Source: Cellulomonas avistercoris
GTDB taxonomy: Bacteria; Actinomycetota; Actinomycetes; Actinomycetales; Cellulomonadaceae
DNA length: 35,597 bases
Assembly (NCBI RefSeq): GCF_014836445.1
Contig: NZ_JACSQV010000013.1
Span: 1 to 35,597, forward strand
Direction of reading: 5' to 3'
Below, in pieces: positions 14,638 through 24,201 of this stretch. Below the pieces are notes generated by a model. That model worked only from the letters and a program-made list of their open reading frames with translations. It was not told the origin of the DNA and did no database searches. Within the stretch, counting starts at the first letter, position 1; the number at the start of each line of letters is the position of its first letter. The position numbers were made by a program, and so were the translations under genes.

Positions 14638-14695
14638 CCTGCCACGACCGCGCGCGCCGGGCGCCCCATGCCGTCGGTCGAGGGCGGGATCCGGG

Positions 14696-16300
14696 TCACC
14701 CGACGTCCCTGAACCCGCCCACCAGGACGCGCGTCGACCCGGAGGCGACCCGCCGTGCGCTCGTCTGGTCGAAGAACGCGAGCTCGTGGGCGCTCGACGT
14801 GACGAAGGCCGCGAGCATGCGGGCACGCGTCGCCGCGCCGACCTCGCACGCGGCGGCGTCCGCGAGCGCGCACGCCCGGGCCGACGCGGCGGCGAAGGCG
14901 GGGTCGCCGTACGTGCCGACCCAGTCGCCGTACGGGTGTGCGGCCAGGTCGCCGGCGCGCGCGAGGATCCGTGCGCCGATGTCGGCGTACAGCCAGTAGC
15001 AGGGCAGGACGGCCGCGACCACCTCGGCGTAGGAGCCCGTCGCGGCCACCGCGAGCAGGTGGCCGGTGTAGGCCGTGGTCACCCGGCTCGCGGGTCCGGA
15101 CCAGCGCGCACCGGCGCGGGCCAGACGCTCGGCGTGCAGACGGGTCTCGACGTCCAGGCAGCGGGCCGCGCCCTGCGCGAAGAACACCTGGGCCGCCGCG
15201 TCCGGGGCCAGCTGGCTCGCCCGTGCGAGCACGCGCGAGTACTGGGCGAGGTAGAGGGCGTCCTGGTGGAGGTACTGCTCGAACTCCTCGACGGGCAGCG
15301 ACCCGTCGGCGAGCCCGCGCACGAACGGCAGGTCGTCGCACGCGGCCCGCAGGTCCGCGACGCGGTCCCACGCGTCGGCGCTGAACGGCGGCGCGCCCAG
15401 GGTGGGTGCGTGGTGGAGGTGGTCGACGGGCCCGCGGCCCGACCCGACCGCGAGCGCCTCGCCCGCGGCGATCGCGCCGGTGAGCCACTCCTTCGCCTCG
15501 CGGACCGCGGTCACCCAGTCGGGACGGCGGGGCCGCAGGGCCGCGACGGCCGCCGAGAGCGAGCAGCCCGTGCCGTGCGTGCTCGTGGTGCTCACGCGGA
15601 CCGCGTCGAGCTCGGTCACCGTGGTCGCGTCGACCACGGCGTCCGGGCTCGCGTCCCCCGCGAGGTGGCCGCCCTTGAGCAGCACGGTGACGTGCGCGGC
15701 GGTCGCGAGCCGGCGGGCCTGGCGCACCGCGTCCGCCCACGTGGTCGCGGTGGACTCACCCAGCAGCACGCCCAGCTCCGGGAGGTTGGGGGTCACGAGG
15801 TCCGCCTGCGCGACCAGCCGGCGCACGGCGTCCTGCGCGTCGACATCGAGCAGGCGGTCCCCGCTGGTCGCGACCATGACGGGGTCGAGCACGACCACCG
15901 GAGGTCGTGTGCACGCCAGCCACGCGGCGACCTCGTCCGCCACCGCACGTGTGCCGAGCATGCCGATCTTCACGGCGTCGACCGTCACGTCGTCGCTCAC
16001 GGCCTCGAGCTGGGCACGCAGGAAGGCGACGTCGGGCACGTGGACCGCCCGCACGCCCTGGGTGTTCTGCGCGACGAGCGCGGTCACGACGGCCATGCCG
16101 TACGCGCCGTGCGCCGCGAACGACTTGAGGTCGGCGTGGACGCCTGCGCCCCCCGTCGGGTCGGTGCCCGCCACCGACAGGACCCGCACGCGGCTGCCGA
16201 CGCGGCTCGTCGGGCCACCGCCGCGCTCCGCGGGCACGGGCTGCGGGGGCTCGGGCTGCGGGGGCTCGGTGTCGTGCGGGGACGGGAGGACAGACGTCAT
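14696..16300 (-). CDS. thiD: ThiD-TenA fusion: HMP(-P) kinase plus thiaminase II
   Basis: A two-domain thiamin enzyme of 534 residues. The N-terminal ThiD domain (about 35-300) phosphorylates hydroxymethylpyrimidine and its phosphate; its motifs are [35 protein letters not shown] and [16 protein letters not shown]. The C-terminal TenA domain (about 310-530) belongs to the aminopyrimidine hydrolase family that salvages thiamin breakdown products; it has [15 protein letters not shown], the catalytic-type Cys in [11 protein letters not shown], and [10 protein letters not shown] choose ATG 16300 because AAGGGA lies 8 nt upstream; ATG 16309 would sit directly on that site. Expression is controlled by the TPP riboswitch immediately upstream. 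Confidence 0.95.
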   Translation of the reverse strand: MTSVLPSPHDTEPPQPEPPQPVPAERGGGPTSRVGSRVRVLSVAGTDPTGGAGVHADLKSFAAHGAYGMAVVTALVAQNTQGVRAVHVPDVAFLRAQLEAVSDDVTVDAVKIGMLGTRAVADEVAAWLACTRPPVVVLDPVMVATSGDRLLDVDAQDAVRRLVAQADLVTPNLPELGVLLGESTATTWADAVRQARRLATAAHVTVLLKGGHLAGDASPDAVVDATTVTELDAVRVSTTSTHGTGCSLSAAVAALRPRRPDWVTAVREAKEWLTGAIAAGEALAVGSGRGPVDHLHHAPTLGAPPFSADAWDRVADLRAACDDLPFVRGLADGSLPVEEFEQYLHQDALYLAQYSRVLARASQLAPDAAAQVFFAQGAARCLDVETRLHAERLARAGARWSGPASRVTTAYTGHLLAVAATGSYAEVVAAVLPCYWLYADIGARILARAGDLAAHPYGDWVGTYGDPAFAAASARACALADAAACEVGAATRARMLAAFVTSSAHELAFFDQTSARRVASGSTRVLVGGFRDVG

Positions 16301-16304
16301 GGCG

Positions 16305-16384
16305 GACATCCCTTCGCTCGTACGAACGAGATCAGGTTCGACGGGTGTGATCTCAGCCCTGCTCGGTACAGGGCACCCCGTGTC
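16305..16384 (-). promoter_or_regulatory. TPP riboswitch (THI element)
   Basis: The minus strand carries the canonical TPP aptamer blocks in order: GGGGTGCCC, GGGCTGAGAT, ACACCCGTCGAACCTGATC, and the closing GCGAAGGGA. Outer bases GACA (16384-16381) can pair with TGTC (16308-16305) as the P1 end. The AAGGGA at 16314-16309 is both the conserved aptamer end and the likely ribosome binding site of the thiD-tenA gene, so TPP binding should block translation directly. A possible -10, TAGGGT, lies at 16393-16398, so the transcript would begin almost at the aptamer. No separate terminator hairpin is needed or seen. Confidence 0.95.
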
Positions 16385-16548
16385 TCGCGTCGACCCTAGA
16401 CCGTGCGGCCCGCCGGCGGCAGGCCCCGTCGGCCACCGGAGCGACCGCCTGGCGGGCTACGCTCCCGGTGCGGGTCGTCGACGGCGGGACTGCGCGGACG
16501 GGCCGGCTCCGATCCCGCGCGCCCACGCGCCCGAACCTGCGAGGCGAG

Positions 16549-17859
16549 ATGTCCACCTCCCCCGGCACGACCCGACCCGCACCCCTGACCGACCCGGTCG
16601 GCACCGTGGTCCCGTCCGCCGTCCCGACCCACTGGTACAACCTCGCGGCCGACCTGCCCGAGCCGTGCCCGCCGGCGCTGCACCCGGGCACGCGTGAGCC
16701 GCTGACGCCCGACGACCTGGCGCCGCTGTTCCCGATGGCGCTCATCGCGCAGGAGGTCTCGACCGAGCGGTGGGTGGAGATCCCCCAGACGGTCCGGGAG
16801 ATCTACGCCCTGTGGCGTCCGGCACCGCTGCTGCGCGCACGGCGCCTGGAACGCGCGCTGGGGACGCCCGCGAAGATCTACTACAAGTACGAGGGCGGCT
16901 CCCCCGCCGGCTCGCACAAGCCGAACACGGCCGTCGCGCAGGCGTACTACAACGCCGTGGAGGGCATCACCCGGCTGACGACCGAGACGGGCGCCGGGCA
17001 GTGGGGCGCCTCGCTGTCGATGGCCTGCGCGCTGCTCGGCCTCGGGTGCGAGGTCTGGCAGGTCCGCGCGTCCTACGACGGCAAGCCCTACCGGCGCATG
17101 CAGATGGAGACGTACGGCGCGACCTGTCACCCGTCGCCCTCGGACCTCACCGAGGCGGGCCGCGCGATGCTCGCGGCCGACCCCACGACGACGGGCTCGC
17201 TGGGCATGGCGATCAGCGAGGCCGTCGAGGTCGCGGCGAACGACCCGAAGGCGCACTACGCGCTGGGCTCGGTGCTCAACCACGTGCTGCTCCACCAGAG
17301 CGTCATCGGGCAGGAGGCACTCGCGCAGCTCGACGAGCTGGGTGAGACCGCCGACATCGTGTTCGGGTGCGCGGGCGGTGGGTCGAACCTCGCGGGCCTG
17401 AGCTTCCCGTTCCTCGGCCGCAACCTGCGCGACGGGGCGACGACGCGCGTCGTGGCCTGCGAGCCGGCGGCCTGCCCGTCGATGACCCAGGGCGAGTACC
17501 GGTACGACTTCGGCGACGTCGCGGGCCTGACGCCGCTGCTCAAGATGCACACGCTGGGCAAGGACTTCGTGCCGCCGCCCATCCACGCGGGCGGGCTGCG
17601 CTACCACGGCATGGCGCCGATGGTCTCGCACGCCTACGCGCTGGGGCTCATGGACGCCGTCGCGGTCGAGCAGGACGCCGCCTTCGCCGCCGGCATCGAG
17701 TTCGCCCGGGCCGAGGGCATCATCCCGGCACCCGAGTCGACGCACGCCCTCGCGGCTGCGCTCGCGCACGCGCGGGCCGCGACGACGGACGAGACGATCC
17801 TCGTCGGCCTGTCCGGCAACGGCGTGCTGGACCTGCCCGCGTACCACGACTACGTCTGA
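16549..17859 (+). CDS. trpB2: TrpB2-type tryptophan synthase beta chain
   Basis: A PLP enzyme of fold type II, 436 residues. The lysine is K124 in [21 protein letters not shown], the TrpB2 form of the HK motif, and [16 protein letters not shown] is the phosphate-binding loop. The N-terminal extension ([15 protein letters not shown]) and greater length than TrpB1 are typical of TrpB2. Such proteins convert indole and serine to tryptophan, often without a TrpA partner (known); here no trpA or other trp gene is near. ATG 16549 follows a GGCGAG site; the longer frame from 16468 adds non-conserved residues. It is divergent from the thiamin gene. A role in indole rescue is inference. Confidence 0.92.
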   Translation: MSTSPGTTRPAPLTDPVGTVVPSAVPTHWYNLAADLPEPCPPALHPGTREPLTPDDLAPLFPMALIAQEVSTERWVEIPQTVREIYALWRPAPLLRARRLERALGTPAKIYYKYEGGSPAGSHKPNTAVAQAYYNAVEGITRLTTETGAGQWGASLSMACALLGLGCEVWQVRASYDGKPYRRMQMETYGATCHPSPSDLTEAGRAMLAADPTTTGSLGMAISEAVEVAANDPKAHYALGSVLNHVLLHQSVIGQEALAQLDELGETADIVFGCAGGGSNLAGLSFPFLGRNLRDGATTRVVACEPAACPSMTQGEYRYDFGDVAGLTPLLKMHTLGKDFVPPPIHAGGLRYHGMAPMVSHAYALGLMDAVAVEQDAAFAAGIEFARAEGIIPAPESTHALAAALAHARAATTDETILVGLSGNGVLDLPAYHDYV

Positions 17860-17862
17860 CAC

Positions 17863-17881
17863 CGCGGGGGCCGGACCCGCG
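17863..17881 (+). terminator. Hairpin after trpB2
   Basis: CGCGGG at 17863-17868 pairs perfectly with CCCGCG at 17876-17881 across a 7-nt loop, starting 4 nt after the trpB2 stop. No T-run follows. It is a plausible terminator or mRNA 3' end structure, and the flavin monooxygenase gene downstream then has its own start region (an AT-richer patch at 17909-17940). Confidence 0.45.
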
Positions 17882-17970
17882 TCGGATGACCACGACGTGG
17901 GCACCGGCTTATCCCGATCGTTCTTGTCCGTTTATCGTCTCAGGGAGGCACACCGGCACAAGGAGCCCCC

Positions 17971-19047
17971 ATGAGCACGCACTTCCTCTGGTACATCCCC
18001 AACACCGTCGAGCCCGGCCACCGCGGTGACGACACGGCCGACGGCTGGGGGTCGCTCGACCTGTCGACCGAGCTGGCGCGCGCCGCCGAGGCGCACGGGT
18101 GGGACGGCGCCCTCATCGGGACCGGGTGGGGACGGCCCGACACGTTCACCGTCGCCACCGCGCTCGCCGCCCGGACGACGACCTTCCAGCCACTCGTGGC
18201 CGTCCGGCCCGGCTACTGGCAGCCCGCCCACTTCGCGAGCGCGGCCGCGACCCTGGACCGGCTGTCCGGCGGCCGGCTGCTCGTCAACGTCGTCAGCGGG
18301 CACGACGGCGTCGCGCAGTACGGCGACACGGCCGGGGACCAGGCGCAGCGGTACGCCCGCACCCGGGAGTTCCTCGACCTCGTCCGGCGCCTGTGGACGC
18401 AGGAGCACGTCACGTTCCACGGTGAGCACTACCGGGTCGACGACTCGACCCTCGCACCGCGCCCCGTGACCGGACCGGACCGGCCGCACCCCCGCCTGTA
18501 CTTCGGCGGCGCGTCGCCCGCGGCCGAGCGCGTGGCCGCCGCCGAGGCCGACGTGCAGCTCTTCTGGGGCGAGCCGCTCGACGGGGTCGCCGAGCGGATC
18601 GCGCGCCTGCGAGCGCTCAGCGACGAGGTCGGACGACGCCACGCGCCGCTCGAGTTCGGCCTGCGGGTCACGACGCTCGTGCGTGACACCGGCGAGGAGG
18701 CGTGGCACGACGCGCAGGAGAAGGTCGCGCGCATGGCCGAGGGGCTGGGCACGCGACCGGCCGACCCCCTGCGCCGTCGCGCCGTCGGGCAGCAGCGCCT
18801 GCTCGACCTGGCAGGACGCGGCGACGTCCTCGACTCCTGCCTGTACACCGCGCCGGGGCGCTACGGCGGTGGCGGGGCGGGGACGACCTGGCTGGTCGGC
18901 TCCGCCGCGGAGGTGGCCGCCGCGCTGCAGCGGTACCGCGACCTCGGCGTGACGCACTTCGTGCTCTCCGACACCCCGTACCTGCGCGAGACCGCACGCG
19001 TCGGGGACCAGCTGCTCAGGCTGCTGCGGGAGCCGGCCCTGACCTGA
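17971..19047 (+). CDS. LLM-class flavin monooxygenase, SsuD-like
   Basis: A 358-residue bacterial-luciferase-fold monooxygenase close to the FMNH2-dependent alkanesulfonate monooxygenase SsuD. Visible family segments are FLWYIPNTVEPGH at the N-terminus, GTGWGRPDTFTVATALAARTTTFQPLVAVRPGYWQPAHFAS in pieces across 50-90, then LSGGRLLVNVVSGHD, FHGEHYRVDDS and LYFGGASPAA. SsuD releases sulfite from alkanesulfonates and needs a separate flavin reductase. Neither a reductase nor the SsuABC transporter is present, so the substrate is open (sulfonate or another xenobiotic). ATG 17971 has AAGGAG 5 nt upstream. It probably has its own promoter in the AT-richer 17909-17940 patch, although no good -35/-10 pair is clear. 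Confidence 0.9.
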   Translation: MSTHFLWYIPNTVEPGHRGDDTADGWGSLDLSTELARAAEAHGWDGALIGTGWGRPDTFTVATALAARTTTFQPLVAVRPGYWQPAHFASAAATLDRLSGGRLLVNVVSGHDGVAQYGDTAGDQAQRYARTREFLDLVRRLWTQEHVTFHGEHYRVDDSTLAPRPVTGPDRPHPRLYFGGASPAAERVAAAEADVQLFWGEPLDGVAERIARLRALSDEVGRRHAPLEFGLRVTTLVRDTGEEAWHDAQEKVARMAEGLGTRPADPLRRRAVGQQRLLDLAGRGDVLDSCLYTAPGRYGGGGAGTTWLVGSAAEVAAALQRYRDLGVTHFVLSDTPYLRETARVGDQLLRLLREPALT

Positions 19048-19084
19048 GCGGCCGGGCCGGGTCCCTGCCCGCGCGCCGAGGGCC

Positions 19085-19117
19085 GCCGGACCACCCGCAC
19101 GCGGCGGGTGGTCCGGC
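19085..19117. terminator. Bidirectional terminator hairpin
   Basis: A perfect 14-bp stem, GCCGGACCACCCGC (19085-19098) against GCGGGTGGTCCGGC (19104-19117), with a 5-nt loop, lies between the convergent flavin monooxygenase gene and the secreted nuclease gene. Its symmetry suits termination from both sides. No T-run follows on either strand. Confidence 0.8.
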
Positions 19118-19125
19118 GAGCCCGG

Positions 19126-22100
19126 TCAGCCGCGGACGCTCACCGTGGCGCTCGCGCTGCCCGCGACGTCCGCCGCGTCGTCGGGCACGAACACCGCGGC
19201 CAGGCGGTGGCTGCCCGGACCGAGGTCACGCGGCACCGTCCCGATCGCGAGGCCGAGGACGACGCGCGCCCGGGACACGACGCGGTCGCCCTCGCGCAGC
19301 TCGACCGTGCCCGCGGGCAGGGCGCGCGTCTCGAGGCCCACGGTGGCGACCCACGCCGACGGGAGCAGCCGCGGGAGCGGCGACTGCACGACGGCCAGCG
19401 ACGTGCTGCTCGTCGCCCGCGCCACCGTCACGGTGACGGGCGCCGACTGCGAGCCCGCGACCGCGTCGGTCCCGGCGTACACGGCCACGACCTCGTAGGT
19501 GCCCGCCGGTGTCCGCGCCGGCAGCGTCAGCACCGCGCGCCCGTCGCGCAGCGTCGACGTCCCGAGCACGTCGTCGCCCGCCACGAACCGGACGGGCCCG
19601 GTGACCGGCCCCTCGGACGTCACGACCGCCGTGAGCCGGACCCGCGTCCCCCGGGTGCCGAACACCTGCGTGGCCGGCGACGCCGAGAGCGCCGTGGCCG
19701 AGGTCGCCAGGCCGTCCTCGACCGTGAACGGCACGCTCGCGACGGTCCCGCTGGGCGTCGCCACGACGGTCAGGACGTGCTCACCGGGCGCCAGGTCCCC
19801 CGGCAGCGTGACCGTGACCTGCGCGGAGGCGTCGGGGCCGGTCTCGCCCCGCACGAGCGGGAAGGTGCCGAGCACCTCGTCGCCGAGGCGCACCTCCACC
19901 TGCGTGTTCTCGGGGGCGCCGAGGCTCGTCAGGTTGAGGCCGCCGACCGTGAAGGTCAGCTCCCCGCCCGCCGCGACGGGCGCGAGCTCGGGGACCGCCA
20001 CGGCCCGCTCGCCGAAGTCGGGCGACAGACCCGGGTGCGCCTCGAGGTACGCGATCCAGGCGTCGCGGTCGATGAGACCCGAGTCGGCCGTCCCCCGGCC
20101 CTCCGTGAGGACCCGGAAGTTGTCCCCGCCCTGCGCGAGGAACGAGAACGTCCCGATGCGGTAGTCGGCGCCCCTGTCGATGGGCGCGCCGTCGACCGTG
20201 ACCGACGTGATCCTGTCGCCGAGGTCGCGCGACGCGTCGTAGGTGTAGGTCACGTTGTCCGACAGGCCGAGCTGCAGGTACGGGCGGCTCGGGATCGTGC
20301 CGTCCGCGTTGGTCTGCCACTGCTGCTCGAGCATGGTGACCACCTGGGCGCCCGTGAGCGTGGTCGTCCAGAGGTTGTTGACGAACGGCAGCACCGCGTT
20401 CGCCTCGGCGTAGGTGATCGTGCCGTCCGGTGCGTGGATCAGCTCGGCACGCATGCCTCCGGGGTTGACGACGCCGATCTGCGCGCCGCCACGCTCGGGT
20501 GCGGCCAGCGTGTCGAGCAGCGCGTCGGCGACGAGCCCGCCGAGCGTCGACTCGCGGCTGCGGTCGTCGCGTCCCGTGGTGGTGCCCGGTGCCGACCCGA
20601 CGTACACCCCGTCGACGTAGGAACCACCGCTGAACGCCGTGGTGATGTCCGCCGTCACCGAGCCGACCGGCTCGGAGCCGACCTCGTCGGCGTACGCGAG
20701 CGCGTCGGCGACGATGTCCGCCACCGCGGCGACGCGCGGGTAGGCCGCCACGAGGTCGGCGTCGGGGGTCGTGGTGCGCGCGACGTTCTCGGCCGTCGCG
20801 GCGGTGACCTCGTCGGTCGTCCGGTCGTACGTCAGGACGACCTTGCCGAGGAGCTCACCGTACGACCCGGTCTGCAGGACGGGCCGCGTCGCGTCGCCGT
20901 CGCCCACCGGACCGAACCACGCGTACTGCTTGTGCGTGTGGCCCGTCAGGACGACGTCCACCGCGGTGTCCGTCTGCGTCACGATGTCGGCGAACGCGCC
21001 GCCCGCGGCGAGCTCGTCCTCCAGCGTCGCGCCGTCCGGCGTGCCGGCCCCCGCACCCTCGTGGTACTCGGCCACGATCACGTCGGCCTCGCCGTTGGAC
21101 GCGTCGCCGTCGGTCAGCTGCGCGGCCACGCGGTTGACCGCCTCGACCGGGTCGCCGAAGTCGAGGCCCGCGATGCCCCCCGGGGTGACGAGCGTCGGCG
21201 TCTCCTGCGTGACGGCGCCGATCACGCCGACCGTCACGCCGTCCATGTCGATCAGCGCGTACTCGTCGAGCGCGGGCGTCGTGGTGCCGTCCAGGTAGAC
21301 GTTGGCCCCCAGGTACGCGAAGGCCGCGTTCGTGCCGCCGGCGATCACCCGGTCGACGAGGTCGTCGTACCCCTTGTCGAGCTCGTGGTTGCCGACCGCC
21401 GAGGCCGCCAGGCCGAGCGCGTTCAGCACGTCGATGGTCGGCTGGTCCTGCTGCACCGAGGACGCGAAGAGCGAGGCGCCGATGTTGTCGCCGGCCGACA
21501 GGAAGGCCACGGGGCCCTCGGCCGCCGCCCGCTGCTGCTCGACCGTCCCCGCGAACCTCACGGTGTTGGCGTCGATGCGGCCGTGGAAGTCGTTGATGTT
21601 GAGGAACGTCAGGTCGACGGGCCCCTCGTTCGCGTCGCCGGCGGCCAGGCCGACGACGACGGGGTCGTGGTCCGACGAGCGGTACGGGTCCGGCGCGTGG
21701 AAGGACGTGCCGTGGTAGCCGTACCGGCTGTACTCGAGCGCGATCGACTCCTCGGCGTTGATCTCCCAGACGTCGGCGCCGGTCGCGCGCGCGGCGGCCG
21801 CCTCGTTGAGCAGCACGTGGTCGAGCGAGCCCGACAGACCGCCGAACGAGTAGCTGTACTGCCCAGGCGCGAGCGCCGCGACCGCGTCCACGTACCCCGC
21901 GTCGTACAGCACCTGCAGCGGGTCCTCACGCGTGTACGCGTTGAAGTCGCCGACCAGCGCGACCGCCTGCGCCTCACCCTGCACGGTGGGCACCCAGTCG
22001 CGCAGGGCGGTCGTCTGACGCACGCGCGACTCGTTCGACGCGCCCTGCCCGTCGCCCGCGTCGCCGTCGCCCGGCCACGGACCGGCCGAGCCCTTGGACT

Positions 22101-24102
22101 TGAGGTGGTTCACGACCACGAGGAACGGCTCGCCCCCGTCGGCGGGCGCGAACACCTGGCCGATGGGCTCGCGCGCGTTGCCGAACGCCTGGTCGTCACC
22201 GCTCTGGTCACCCAGCGCGCGCGACGGTCCCGAGGGAGCCACGGCGGCGGGCCGGTAGATGATCGCGTTGGTGATGACGTCCTGCTCGGCCGCGGGCGGC
22301 AGCTCCTGCGACGAGGGCACGTACGCCCACGTGCCGGCGCCGGCAGCGGCGTTCAGCGCGTCGACGAGGGTCGCGAGCGCCTCGTCGGGCACGCCGTCGA
22401 CACGCGCCGAGTTCTCGATCTCCAGCAGCCCGACGACGTCGGCGTCGAGCGCCGTGATCGCCGCGACGATCTTGGCCTGCTGACGTGCCAGGTCGTCGCC
22501 GTCCCACGCGCCGCGCTGGTCGCAGCCCTCGCGGACCGTCACCGGCTCACCGCTCGGGTCCGTGTAGGCGACGCAGGAGCCGTCCTCGTCGCCCAGCGTC
22601 GTGAAGTAGTTGAGGACGTTGAACGACGCGACGGACAGGTCGCCGCCGACGGGCTCGGGAGCCACGGTGCGGTCGTTCTCGAACGTCACCGGAGCCGGTC
22701 CGCCCGCGACGACGCGCGCCGTCGGGCTCAGCTTCCAGGCGCTGTTGCGGTAGTCGACGACGAGCGGCTCCATGACCTGCACCGCGGCCCCGACGCGCAC
22801 GGGGTTCTCGAGCGACACGTACGGCGGCGTGAGGCCGCCGTTGCCGCTGCCGAGGAAGTTCGTGGTCGCACCGTCGTCGAGGACCACCTTGCGGGCGGCG
22901 TTGTCGGCGGCGGCCGCGGCGGCCTCCGGGGACCCGGGACGTCCCACCTCGGTGGGCTGCAGCAGCGGGGTCGTCCCGGTCGCCAGGGCGACCTCGCCGT
23001 ACTGGTTCGTGCTGTAGGTGTCGGCGACGGTCAGGTCGCCCGTCGGCACGAACAGCATCGACTCGAGCGCCTCGCGCGCCGCGGCGTCCGCCGGCCAGGC
23101 GCCGCTGACGGCGGTCGGTACGTCCGCCGCGGCCAGGACCTCGACGCCGCCGGACGCGACGGTGACCTGCGTCAGGCCGTTGAACTCGGCGACGACACCC
23201 GTGACCTGCACGTGCTGACCGGTCGTCACCTGCCCGACCGTCGACGGCGAGTACACGAAGACGGCGTCGGAGCCGGTCCGCGCGGCGGGGTCGCCACCAC
23301 CGGAGCCGGGCGTCTGGAGCACGTAGCCGTCCAGGCCGCCCGTCGGGTAGGACGCCGTGACGACGCCCGAGGTCGTCACGGTGGTACCGACCAGCGGCGA
23401 GGCGTCACCGGTGCCCTGCACCTCGGCGATCGTCGCGTCCACCGGGTCGCCGGGCTCCTCGGGCTCGACGCCCGACGGCATCGGCGTCGGTGCCCCCGCG
23501 GTGAAGTCGGCGGCGTTGTCCGCGGTGTGGGTGTGGTCGGCGTCGCGGGCGACCGAGGTCGCGTTGGTGGTGGCAGGAGCAGGCCCGGAGCCGGCGTACG
23601 ACGTCGCGGTCGGCCCCCAGCCCACGAGGTCGACGACGGCGTCGACGCCCGCGCAGCCGGTGCTGCACGTCAGAGCGGTACCGCCCTGCACGAGCGCGAC
23701 CTTGCCGTTGGTGCCACTCATCGCGACGCCGGTGCCCTCGAGGTCGACCGGCACGTCGGGCGCGCCGGTGTTGCTGCCGAACGCCTGCCCCACGACGAAC
23801 GTCGCACCCGCGGGGACGCTGCCGCTCAGCGGCGTCACCTGCCACGACGCACCGCCCACGGACGCGTACTGCAACGAGTAGCCCGCAAGGTCGACGGGCG
23901 CCGTGCCGGGGTTGTGCAGCTCCACGAAGTCCCGGTCGAACGGCGCACCCGCGTTGCCGCCGCCCCCGTAGACCTCGTTGACCAGCAGCGGCGCGTCGGG
24001 CGTCACGGCCGCGTGCGCGGCGCCCGCCGTGGCGGCACCGCCGGTGAGCATGAGGGCGAGCGCGGTGAGCGCGCCGGTGGCCGTTCGAGGTCGTGCGTGC
24101 AC
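19126..24102 (-). CDS. Secreted ExeM/NucH-type nuclease fused to 5'-nucleotidase, with Ig-like tail
   Basis: A 1658-residue exported protein. A signal peptide covers about 1-32 (hydrophobic stretch ending AGAAHA-A). A lamin-tail domain follows (LLVNEVYGGGGNAG, FVELHNPG; about 38-200), then an OB-like segment (225-330). The endonuclease/exonuclease/phosphatase domain spans about 485-825 (SVASFNVLNYF, GLLEIEN, NHLKSKG, GDFNAY near 717, SSDHDP near 808). The metallophosphatase domain spans about 828-1060 (NINDFHGR, GNHELDKG near 903, GHTHK near 1053), with the 5'-nucleotidase C-terminal domain at about 1145-1345. One or two Ig-like domains (1460-1658) end it. There is no LPXTG anchor and no transmembrane tail. 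Likely job: cut extracellular DNA and dephosphorylate the nucleotides, feeding phosphate and nucleosides to the cell. The minus-strand gene ends in a shared terminator. Upstream GTTCACC heptamers suggest phosphate control. Confidence 0.93.
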   Translation of the reverse strand: MHARPRTATGALTALALMLTGGAATAGAAHAAVTPDAPLLVNEVYGGGGNAGAPFDRDFVELHNPGTAPVDLAGYSLQYASVGGASWQVTPLSGSVPAGATFVVGQAFGSNTGAPDVPVDLEGTGVAMSGTNGKVALVQGGTALTCSTGCAGVDAVVDLVGWGPTATSYAGSGPAPATTNATSVARDADHTHTADNAADFTAGAPTPMPSGVEPEEPGDPVDATIAEVQGTGDASPLVGTTVTTSGVVTASYPTGGLDGYVLQTPGSGGGDPAARTGSDAVFVYSPSTVGQVTTGQHVQVTGVVAEFNGLTQVTVASGGVEVLAAADVPTAVSGAWPADAAAREALESMLFVPTGDLTVADTYSTNQYGEVALATGTTPLLQPTEVGRPGSPEAAAAAADNAARKVVLDDGATTNFLGSGNGGLTPPYVSLENPVRVGAAVQVMEPLVVDYRNSAWKLSPTARVVAGGPAPVTFENDRTVAPEPVGGDLSVASFNVLNYFTTLGDEDGSCVAYTDPSGEPVTVREGCDQRGAWDGDDLARQQAKIVAAITALDADVVGLLEIENSARVDGVPDEALATLVDALNAAAGAGTWAYVPSSQELPPAAEQDVITNAIIYRPAAVAPSGPSRALGDQSGDDQAFGNAREPIGQVFAPADGGEPFLVVVNHLKSKGSAGPWPGDGDAGDGQGASNESRVRQTTALRDWVPTVQGEAQAVALVGDFNAYTREDPLQVLYDAGYVDAVAALAPGQYSYSFGGLSGSLDHVLLNEAAAARATGADVWEINAEESIALEYSRYGYHGTSFHAPDPYRSSDHDPVVVGLAAGDANEGPVDLTFLNINDFHGRIDANTVRFAGTVEQQRAAAEGPVAFLSAGDNIGASLFASSVQQDQPTIDVLNALGLAASAVGNHELDKGYDDLVDRVIAGGTNAAFAYLGANVYLDGTTTPALDEYALIDMDGVTVGVIGAVTQETPTLVTPGGIAGLDFGDPVEAVNRVAAQLTDGDASNGEADVIVAEYHEGAGAGTPDGATLEDELAAGGAFADIVTQTDTAVDVVLTGHTHKQYAWFGPVGDGDATRPVLQTGSYGELLGKVVLTYDRTTDEVTAATAENVARTTTPDADLVAAYPRVAAVADIVADALAYADEVGSEPVGSVTADITTAFSGGSYVDGVYVGSAPGTTTGRDDRSRESTLGGLVADALLDTLAAPERGGAQIGVVNPGGMRAELIHAPDGTITYAEANAVLPFVNNLWTTTLTGAQVVTMLEQQWQTNADGTIPSRPYLQLGLSDNVTYTYDASRDLGDRITSVTVDGAPIDRGADYRIGTFSFLAQGGDNFRVLTEGRGTADSGLIDRDAWIAYLEAHPGLSPDFGERAVAVPELAPVAAGGELTFTVGGLNLTSLGAPENTQVEVRLGDEVLGTFPLVRGETGPDASAQVTVTLPGDLAPGEHVLTVVATPSGTVASVPFTVEDGLATSATALSASPATQVFGTRGTRVRLTAVVTSEGPVTGPVRFVAGDDVLGTSTLRDGRAVLTLPARTPAGTYEVVAVYAGTDAVAGSQSAPVTVTVARATSSTSLAVVQSPLPRLLPSAWVATVGLETRALPAGTVELREGDRVVSRARVVLGLAIGTVPRDLGPGSHRLAAVFVPDDAADVAGSASATVSVRG

Positions 24103-24201
24103 GGGGGTCCCCTCCGTCGGGCACGAGGGGGTGGGCGTGGCGCACGCCCCGTCGCGCAGGCAGGTCGGCCGTCACCTGGACGACCGACCTCACCATGCGT
24201 G

